Assembly (NCBI RefSeq): GCF_022682495.2
Contig: NC_071391.1
Coordinates: 44,483,998 to 44,547,997 of the forward strand
Reading direction: 5' to 3'
Length of the DNA stretch: 64,000 bases
Source: Desmodus rotundus
Taxonomy: Eukaryota; Chordata; Mammalia; Chiroptera; Phyllostomidae
Under the pieces are notes generated by a model, which was not told the origin of the DNA, made no database searches, and worked only from the letters and a program-made list of their open reading frames with translations. This document shows positions 56,353 through 64,000 of this stretch, in pieces. The position numbers and the translations under genes were made by a program. The stretch's first letter is position 1; each line of letters opens with the position of its first letter.

Positions 56353-58220
56353 TACTATTATTTACTTGGGCACATTTCAGTCTACTGTATACTCCATTCA
56401 GTGTGTAAAGAAATTGAGGGAACACTTATGAGATTTTATAAAAGCTTGATTATTGGAAACTTTATTTTCTTAGAAATACTTACGGAGAAAAGAAAAAACT
56501 TACCTGAAATTTAAAGTCCCCAAACCTATTACACTGTTGTATAAAATGAGGACAATACTACTGTCTTCAACTAACTCAGACTGTCATTCTTACTTACAAG
56601 TCTGATGTACATAAAACATTTTGTTTAATGTATATGTTATAAGGATCATTTGTGTTATCATTCATTAGTCATAATTTAACATAGAGGTTTCTGTGACCTG
56701 CCCTCCCTAAGAAAGAGGAGGAATACATTGTGAAATTCCTCACTGTAACTGGAGCAAGTACCAATGATTTGCAAGTAGGGTCTTTAGGAAATGGGCTATA
56801 GGGAAAGAGATAGGACTGATGAAAGAAGAAGCCATTGTAAAATAAAGAAGTACCATCATAGGAAGCTCAGAAGAAAGAAACTAATCACGGGAAAGAAAAC
56901 CAGCAGGGGCAGAGCTGTTAAAGAAGCCTGAGCTGCAGGGATGTGCCTGGGGATGAATGGCAAGTTTGGAAAGGCAAGGGTCACAAATATAAACTTGGGG
57001 TCTTTTAATTAAAACTAAAAACTAATCATTAGTTTTCTAATAACAAAACACTAAGAGACAAACTAAAAGGTAACAAACCAAATATTAATTTTCAAAATTG
57101 AATACTTTTATACTGTTTAGAAAATTAGTAGTGGAAATGTGTGATAATTTGCTTCCTGCAATCTGCATAGCTTAACTGCAGTCAGGCGCTGCTGATAACT
57201 CTGCCACCCCGGTCATGGCTAGTACACAGCTGTGCACAAGTGACAGTATTCATGTGAGAAAAAGAAATCTTGAGACTGATATCATGTTTTTTGTTTTGGG
57301 AAGAGATCAATATGTGTTTTTAAAAAGCAAGGACCAGGGAAATGCACATTTGCATTTAATGACTGAATTGAATTCCTTGTTGTTCCCAGTGAAGAAGATG
57401 AGACTTAGATATGAGGGATATGTTCAGAAGAATCTCAAAGCCACATTTCTGTCCTCAGTCTAGGTATTAATGTTTTACTTTATATCTCCGTGCTTCAGCA
57501 TCCTCTCCTAAAAATGAAGAAGTTTTTCAAACTGTCTTTAAAACTCCTGTATGATGATACCAAGATTAGAGTCGACTGACAAGTCTTGTGAGCATCCTAA
57601 ACTCTTCTGTATTCACTACAAGGCACAGATGTGTGTACATGGAGGTGTGGAGTAGGGTAGGTAGAGATGTAATAGCTGACTCAGTGTCGTGTTCACCAAA
57701 CCTTCTGTATTAAGCTGTGATATCTAATCCACCTATATAATGCATTCTATTATATGAGACAGAATGAACTTCCTGGACACGTTTGCTTAATTAAAGGTAG
57801 AGAGGTATGAATGACTCAACAGAGTCAATTGGTGACCCAGCATAATAATATGTAACAGCTGTTTATGAGATATTGTGAATGTAGACATATAACAGTTACA
57901 TGCAACAACAGAATCACACTCTGAACTAGAATTAGAAAAGCATGATGGTACTAAGAATTTAGTCATTACCTGGTGAGTGCTCACTGACACATTATGGAAT
58001 ATAATTCGCTTTAATATACATTATACTTAACTTTAAAATAAGGAAATAAGATCAGTACCATTTTCTCTGGCTATTTATCTGGCTTTGAAAAACTAAATTA
58101 GAAAATGACTATAAATATGCCTTTAACCTTTGAAGAATTACATATAAACTTATTATTTCTGGTACAAATCATTATTAGTCATTCTTCTTCCCAATACCAC
58201 CATCCCTTCCCTAAAACACA
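56353..58220. other. Intergenic DNA, nothing recognised
   Basis: AT-rich. The 82-codon frame at 57215-57463 has no family features and is likely chance. Confidence 0.4.
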
Positions 58221-59198
58221 TTAACTTCTAGTACTCTGTTCAGTGAACCACCTCTGGATTCTGCTACGAATCTGTTGGGTCTTGACACTATAGATAATGG
58301 GGTTCATCAAAGGTGGAAAAAGGATATAGATGTTGCCCATGAGGACATGGACCACAGGTGAGAGGTGCTTCCCAAAACGGTGCACCATGGTCAGACCAAT
58401 GATTGGAACATAGAAAACCAGGACAGCACAGGTGTGGGAGACACAGGTCTGCAGGGACTTGAGCCGTTCTTCCTGGGATGCAATAGCCAAGACAGAATGC
58501 AGAATCAAGATGTAGGAGATGAGAATGAGCACTGAATCCAAAAACAGAGTGCAGATGACCAGGGCTAAAGCATAGAAGCTGTTGAAGCGGATGTCGGAGC
58601 AGGCCAGCCTCAGTAGGTCCTGGTGCAGGCAGAAAGAGTGGGAGAGGATGTGGGGGCGGCAGTAATGGAAGAACTTGAGGCGGATGATGGGAGCAGTAAT
58701 GAACAGGAAACTCCTACCTACAATAGCCACGCCAGTGTTGATGATTCTGGTGTTGGTGAGGATGGATGTGTACCTCAGAGGGTTGCAGATTGCTGTAAAG
58801 CGATCAAAAGCCATCGCCAGAAGAACTCCAGATTCCATGCATGATAAACCGTGAACAAAGAAGGTCTGTGCAATGCAAGCATCCAACTCAATCTCCTGAC
58901 TGAGCCCCCACAGGATTCCCAGCACCGTGTGCACCGTGGACAGCCCCATGCACAGGTCAGTGAGGGCCAGCATGGCCAGGAAGTAGAACATGGGCTGGTG
59001 CAGGCTCGGCTCAGTCCGGATCACATGCAGCACCAGGCAGTTCCCTGAAATTATCATAGCATAGATACAGAAGAAGGGGATGGAGATCCAGGGATAGTCC
59101 CTTTCCAGGCCAGGAAAACCAGTAAGAAGAAAGGTAGAGTTACTGACTTTGAGATCAGGTTGAACAGACATTGGTCTGTAAAGAGAAAAACCTCTCAA
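58221..59198 (-). CDS. Olfactory receptor, OR51V1-like, reverse strand
   Basis: Class I odorant GPCR of the OR51 family, intact at 325 residues from the first Met. Met10 (MSVQPDLKVSNST) is an equally likely start, giving 316 residues, and puts the glycosylation site NST near residue 11. Seen in order: FLLTGFPGLERDYPWISIP, TM1 GNCLVLHVI, PMFYFLAMLALTD, CMESGVLLAMAFDRFTAICNPL (DRF instead of the usual DRY), HSFCLHQDLLRLACSD, SLQTCVSHTCAVL and PLMNPIIYSVKT. It is a close paralogue of OR51V1 but in opposite orientation, 31 kb away. 58918-59042 is identical to part of OR51V1. It may be an extra bat copy; I cannot name the human counterpart. Confidence 0.9.
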   Translation of the reverse strand: MRGFSLYRPMSVQPDLKVSNSTFLLTGFPGLERDYPWISIPFFCIYAMIISGNCLVLHVIRTEPSLHQPMFYFLAMLALTDLCMGLSTVHTVLGILWGLSQEIELDACIAQTFFVHGLSCMESGVLLAMAFDRFTAICNPLRYTSILTNTRIINTGVAIVGRSFLFITAPIIRLKFFHYCRPHILSHSFCLHQDLLRLACSDIRFNSFYALALVICTLFLDSVLILISYILILHSVLAIASQEERLKSLQTCVSHTCAVLVFYVPIIGLTMVHRFGKHLSPVVHVLMGNIYILFPPLMNPIIYSVKTQQIRSRIQRWFTEQSTRS

Positions 59199-60359
59199 GG
59201 AAAAATGTAAGTAACAGCTGTGTAGGATTTGTAGGTATTTTCCACTGCCTTAATATAAAGTCTGAAGTAACAGCTATAATTAAAATGATTGGATTAGCAC
59301 ATTGCTTGTGGTTTGTTTTGTTTTTTTCAAAAGCTAAATGTGCTCCAAAACACTGATGAAATTAATTTATGCCTACATATGAAACCACCTGGTTATCAGA
59401 ACTTTGGTCCCATCAGAGAAATCCGTGTCTCTGATCACAACATCACCATCACTTTCTGCTTCAATGCTTCCTGTTACAGGCAGCAGAGAAAAAAAAAATG
59501 TTTGGTTTGTGAAGGTATAATAATGAGGCTTAAGTATATAAAGTAAAAAAAGAAAGCACATTCAGGTTATTCACATTTAAAGCCTGGTGAAAGAAATTAG
59601 CCACTGTTGTAGGTGTATGATTAGCTAGCCTCTGCTTATATAAAAGACTAAGTAATTTATAAAAATCAGTGACCAACCATGTTGTCCCTTCTGACTTCTA
59701 TGTTTCAGGGGCTTAATAAAGCATGACTGTCATTCACAGCAGAGATGTTCTTGCCAATTTTAAACATGGAGATTACTCTCCTATTTTGCTTACAGTGGCA
59801 CTGAGATCCTCAGAGAAGCGAGATTTAAGCAGGTGCAAGAGTGCAGGAGTCAGTGGGGTAAATGCTGGAACCTGGGAGGTGCTGTGCTGAGTGATGCAAT
59901 GACCTGTGGAAAATGAGGGAAAAGCCATGGGCAGTGCCTGCAAAGCAGACTTTCCACTCCAACAAGTTTTCAATGTTTCTACAAGCACAAGTTTATAAAA
60001 ATGATTCCTTCATCCCAGGGGATTTGCAAATGAGCATTGGACAGATTGGTTCAGAAACCTCTGGTAGTTTCGTTCCTCATAGACTGGTCTTTCCTTTTTA
60101 TTTAAAGGGTAGCAGGTATGTCCTATATAAAACAGATTATTGTTATTAACACAAAATTTCACTTTATTTCTCTTCATTTCTGCCCCATTTTATCCCTCTC
60201 TTTATTTAAATCCCCTGTTTAAATATTCAAAGAATTCATGTGCTGGCAAATATAAAATGCTGTTTATAAGTCATATAGTTTTGTGTAAGGTTGATAAACT
60301 TTCTAAGCTGCTGGAAATCAGAATCTCTGTTTTAATAACAATATTATTGAGCTTTTTTG
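59199..60359. other. Upstream region of the reverse-strand OR51 gene
   Basis: The first exon of the reverse gene, if any, should be here or further right. No clear TATA/donor pair was identified. No other gene seen. Confidence 0.4.
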
Positions 60360-60735
60360 CATTTACTGAGTGCTAGGAATCTTAGTATTATTTAATTCTC
60401 AGGGTTAGAGTATTTTTCTTATCTAATTTGATTGCTAGAGTTATTTGAAGATTATGTGTTTATTTTCAGAGGCAGTAGAGCATAGCAATAAAGAATATGC
60501 TTATAAAGTCAACTTTCTGACATAGAAACCATTCTTCAAAGCCTTTGAGAATTGTGAACTTGGGCAAGACACTTCAGCATATATTAGTTTTCTCATCCAA
60601 AATGGGGATAATACGTTACCAGTTTCATAGGGTTGTCCTGAAAATTAAATTAGATGACCATATAAATAAAGCACTTAGAATAATAAAGATGCAGAGAAAC
60701 ATGTTAATAAAAACAAGTTGCTATTATTTCCATTT
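60360..60735 (+). repeat. MIR SINE DNA (probably two pieces)
   Basis: 60360-60470 carries a CATTTACTGAGTGCTAGG start. 60490-60735 runs CTTGGGCAAGACACTTCAGC, TTTTCTCATCCAAAATGGGG, CATAGGGTTGTCCTGAAAAT and AAAGCACTTAGAATAATAAA, the full MIR order. Confidence 0.8.
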
Positions 60736-60844
60736 CAGAGATGAAAAACTGAGGTCAGAATTGCAATACTTAATAAGGTAGCCATAAGCCACAAATAGGT
60801 ATTGAGTACATAAAATGTGATAAGTTCAGATTCAGAACTCTCAA

Positions 60845-61770
60845 GACTCCACTCCAGGAAGACAAACAATCCAATTTAAAAAATGGACAAAGGACCTGAA
60901 CAGAAATTTCTCCAAGGAGGACATACAGAGGGACCATAGATATATGAAACAATGCTTAGCATCACTATCCATCAGAGATGCAAATTAAATCCACAATGAG
61001 ATACTATTTTATACCAGTCAGAATGGCCATCATAAACAAATGAACAAACAATAAGTGCTGGTGAGTTTGTGGAGAAAAGGGAATCCTAGTACACTGTTAG
61101 TAGGAATGCAGAGTGGTGCAGCTACTGTGAAAAACAGTGTGGCATTTCCTCAAAAAACTAAAAATGGAACTGCCTTTTGACCCAGCAATTCCTCTGCTAG
61201 GATTTTACCCTAAGCATCCTCAAACACCAGTTCAAAAGAACCTTTGCACCCCAGTGTTCACAGCAGCACAATTTACAATAGCCAAGTGCTGGAAGCAACC
61301 TAAATGTCCATCAGTAAACAAGTGGATGGAAAGACTATAGTACATTTACACAATGGAATAGTATAGAAATACTATAGAAGGAAGAAGGAACTCCTACCCT
61401 TCCCAACAGCATGGATGGAACTCAAGAGCATTATGCTAAGTGAAATAAGTCAGGCAGTAAAAGACAAATACCATATGATCTCACTTATAAGTGGAATCTA
61501 ATTAATAAAACAAACAAGCAAGAAAAATATAACCAAAGACATTGTAATAAAGAACAAACTGATGTTAACCAGAGGGTAGGGGTGAAGAGGATGATGGAGT
61601 AAAGAAGGGGAAGGGTGGTCAAGGAACATGTATAAACGACCCATGGACAAAGCGAAAGTAGGGAAGGGTAGAGGGTGGGAGGTGGGGATGGGTGGGGAAG
61701 GGGAAAGGGATGGCAGGGAAATGGAGACAACACTACTTGAACAACAATAAAAATATATTTTAATATATAT
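60845..61770 (+). mobile_element. 5'-truncated bat L1
   Basis: Sense ORF2 end: AAAATGGACAAAGGACCTGA, ATACCAGTCAGAATGGCCAT, TTGACCCAGCAATTCCTCTG, CATGGATGGAACTCAAGAGC. Then the 3' UTR with GACCCATGGACAAAGCG and the ACTTGAACAACAATAAAAAT tail. Moderately young, but frameshifted. Confidence 0.93.
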
Positions 61771-61774
61771 TTAT

Positions 61775-61789
61775 AGATAGATGATAGAT

Positions 61790-61822
<33 letters not shown>

Positions 61823-61840
61823 GGATGATAGATAGAGAAA
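61775..61840. repeat. (GATA)n microsatellite
   Basis: ATAGATAG units directly after an L1 A-rich tail, a common birthplace of microsatellites. Confidence 0.92.
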
Positions 61841-62429
61841 GAGAGAGAATTTGCTTCCTGGCAATTGTTGTCTTTTTGGTTCAAATAAACTCATAAGAAT
61901 TCTTAAAAAAAAAGAAAGAAAATGCAAATTGAATCAAGAACTTAATGTGGAAAAATGATTTAAAATGTTTCTTTGAATAATCTTTATATTGACTAGTTGT
62001 TGACAGTAAACTGTATTAGGTTAATAAAATATTTTACTAGTCACCTGTTTCTTTTTATTCAGAACATGTAGACATACAGAAGTGACTCACATTGTATTTC
62101 TATGGAATAAACTGACCTAGAGATATATACTTGGAAACTTTCCCCTATTACATAGCTATAATGGCATTAATATTGTTCTAAATATTTTTATGAGTCTTTC
62201 ATTGTAATTAAATAAGGTTAGTTGTTTTCTATACTAGAAATTACCATTACCACACTAATATAAGTGTTTCATAAAGCAAAGTGGCATAATGGAATTTTTT
62301 GGAAAGCAAGGGATAGATGCAAAAATGTAGGTTCTGTTAGGTAGAATTAGACATTTAGGAATCTAACAATAATTCTCTATAGAAACTGAATATAAAACAT
62401 GTTTATAGAATTCTTTATTTTATAGTCAT

Positions 62430-62820
62430 TCTTTTTTTTAAATTTAATCTTTATTGAATTTTTTTCCATTACCATTTAGTCTCCTTATACTTCCTTCTCC
62501 CCAGCAATCACTGCACTGCTGTCCATGTCTATGAGTCCTTTTTCATTTTTGCTGCATCCCTCCACCACCTAATCTCCCCCCACCAGCTGTCATCCTGCTC
62601 TCCATCTATGAGTCTGTCCCCATTTTCCTTGTTAGTTCAGTTTGTTCATCAGATTCCACATATGACTGAAATCATGTGATATTTGTCTTTTCTGACTGGC
62701 TTATTTCACTTAGCATAATGTTCTCCAGTTCTATCTATACTGTCCTAAAGGGTAAACTTTTCTTTTTTATTCCATTGTCTAAATGAGTAGTATTCCATTG
62801 TGTAAATGTGTCATAGTTGG
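62430..62820 (-). mobile_element. 5'-truncated L1, antisense
   Basis: AATTTAATCTTTATTGAATT, TTCCATTACCATTTAGTCTC, then ACTTAGCATAATGTTCTCCA and TATTCCATTGTGTAAATGTG. Confidence 0.9.
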
Positions 62821-62854
62821 GTTTTTCTGCTTTTTTAAATTTATTTTTTATTTT

Positions 62855-63045
62855 TAAAAATTGTTTTATTGTTGTTCAAATACAGTTGTCTGCATTTACC
62901 CTCCACCACTCTCCTCCCAGCTGTCCCCACCTTCCTCCCCTAATTCCATGCCCCCCTTGGTTTTGTCCATGACTCCTTTATAGTTCCTGAAAACCCTTCT
63001 CCCCTTTAACCCCTCCCACCTTCCCTCTGGTATAGTACCTATTGT
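62855..63045 (-). mobile_element. Short antisense L1 3' end of a second subfamily
   Basis: TTTATTGTTGTTCAAATACA, a C-rich stretch, TTGGTTTTGTCCATGACTCC and CCCCTTTAACCCCTCC. It lies just right of another antisense L1 but belongs to the other tail type. Confidence 0.9.
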
Positions 63046-63216
63046 TCAGCCTTGGTGTGAGGCTTAAATTACCTATAATTCAAAAATGCCTAGAACAGTG
63101 CTTGAATAGTCCAGAATTCAAATAGACTACATGTTTGCTAAATAAAATAAATGCACTTACCTTGGATTATTCCAGATTGCAGTCAGGCATAGTTGTTTTC
63201 ATCATTCTGTTTAAAA

Positions 63217-63239
63217 TATAAATAGAATGTCCCAAGGGA
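63217..63239 (+). promoter_or_regulatory. TATA box and perfect O/E (EBF) palindrome before the last OR gene
   Basis: TATAAATAG at 63217-63225 is followed by TCCCAAGGGA at 63230-63239. The latter is a perfect match to the O/E (Olf1/EBF) consensus TCCCNNGGGA, a motif common in OR promoters. The OR51 coding start is about 520 bases downstream. Confidence 0.55.
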
Positions 63240-63756
63240 CCTGAGGTCAATTTATACCCATTAGCCTCCTTCCCAATATTATAAATCATAGCCCTCTGGC
63301 TCTTTCTCATGCAAGAGCTTAAAAAGATACTATCTACTCTCTTGGGAGCAGAGAAACAACTATATCTATGAGGTTTTGCAAGGACCAGGGATTGCTGGAT
63401 AGAGGAGACAGACTGAACTACAGGATGAATGAAAAGGTCCTGTGAAGGTGAAGGCAGTGACTTTTCACAATGGCACTGAAGGATTAATGTACATTTTGGG
63501 AATCAAATCCTTGCAGAGTTTAAAATTGCTTGAGAAAAGGCCAATAATTTAGATATATTTTTTCTACTCTCAATGTTCTACCAGGTAGAAATAGCATGAG
63601 ATTCTTAAGTGTTGCAATGCTCTTGGATGATGGATGTGAACAGCAGCAACTGTGACTTTTTAATATAATCTAAAGAATTCTGTGCTACATGATATCTCAC
63701 TTTTACTCACCTTGCTCCTGTATGAGAAAATAAGTTGTTTGAATATTACCTACCAA

Positions 63757-64000
63757 ATGGACATAATTTCAGACTCACAGAAAAAGCACCTCAAATTATC
63801 CATGCCTCCTCTTTCTGCTCATGACACCAATTCCTCCATCTTTCTTCTAACAGGCTTTCCAGGTCTGGAACGGGAATATCCCTGGCTCTCCATCCCTTTT
63901 TCCATCATCTATGCTATGGTTCTCTCGGGGAACTGCCTGGTGCTGCATGTGATCCGGACTGAGCCGAGCCTGCACCAGCCCATGTTCTACTTCCTGGCCA
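63757..64000 (+). CDS. Olfactory receptor, OR51V1-like, partial at window edge
   Basis: Open from ATG 63757 to the window end (81 complete codons), so the gene continues to the right. It starts MDIISDSQKKHLKLSMPPLS; the internal Met16 is another possible start. Then come the glycosylation site NSS, FLLTGFPGLEREYPWLSIP, TM1 GNCLVLHVI and PMFYFLA. The last 70 bases (63931-64000) are identical to OR51V1 at 27141-27210. Whether the rest is intact cannot be seen. Confidence 0.85.
   Translation, partial: MDIISDSQKKHLKLSMPPLSAHDTNSSIFLLTGFPGLEREYPWLSIPFSIIYAMVLSGNCLVLHVIRTEPSLHQPMFYFLA

Noticed and set aside
57215..57463. 82-codon open frame
   Set aside because: No family resemblance or context; length is within chance expectation.

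Overview
The window looks like nuclear DNA from a microbat. It covers the beta-globin cluster and the class I olfactory receptor (OR) array that flanks it. The bat call rests on two tRNA-derived SINEs of the VES type, on L1 tails of the bat type (G-rich 3' UTR, then an ACAACTGTAAT motif, then an A-rich end) and on several mariner copies. The locus call rests on exon-by-exon recognition of globin genes, followed by OR51V1-, OR52Z1- and OR52A5-like genes in the order known from other mammals. Species cannot be fixed from this sequence.

Layout. 1-11 kb: the distal upstream region of the cluster, mostly old L1, MIR and LTR-like DNA, an antisense NACA processed pseudogene, and a possible erythroid element near 7.0-7.2 kb. 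11.4-13.1 kb: a complete embryonic epsilon-globin gene (HBE1) with CACCC, CCAAT and TATA boxes, three exons and a poly(A) signal. 13.1-17.6 kb: no globin exons, although gamma, eta and delta genes or relics sit in this interval in many mammals. 17.6-18.3 kb: an adult-type beta-globin gene (HBB-like) with an intact promoter, exon 1 and exon 2. I cannot find its exon 3 anywhere downstream. Where it should lie there is an old L1 (5' UTR and ORF1, no ORF2, then a 3' end). That element carries two VES SINEs and a younger 1.7 kb ORF1-only half-L1 with target-site duplications. 24.65 kb: a strong CTCF motif facing the globin genes, at the place expected for 3'HS1. 27-64 kb: the OR array, with OR51V1 (+), an OR52Z1-like gene (+), an OR52A5-like gene (+), an OR52A fragment, an OR51V-like gene (-) and the start of another OR51V-like gene (+) cut by the window edge.

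How it fits together. The globin genes would be driven by an upstream locus control region, mostly outside the window, and insulated on the right by the CTCF site. The ORs are independent single-coding-exon genes. Two, possibly three, have a TATA box plus splice donor 2-3 kb upstream that could be non-coding first exons. The main points for follow-up are: the missing HBB exon 3; the half-L1 with an intact but internally shortened ORF1; a 125 bp tract identical between oppositely oriented OR51 genes 31 kb apart; three deleted mariners; and an L1 with a clean 5' inversion.

All calls come from reading the sequence and from remembered family features. No alignment or database search was run, so repeat boundaries are approximate (tens of bases) unless a target-site duplication is cited.
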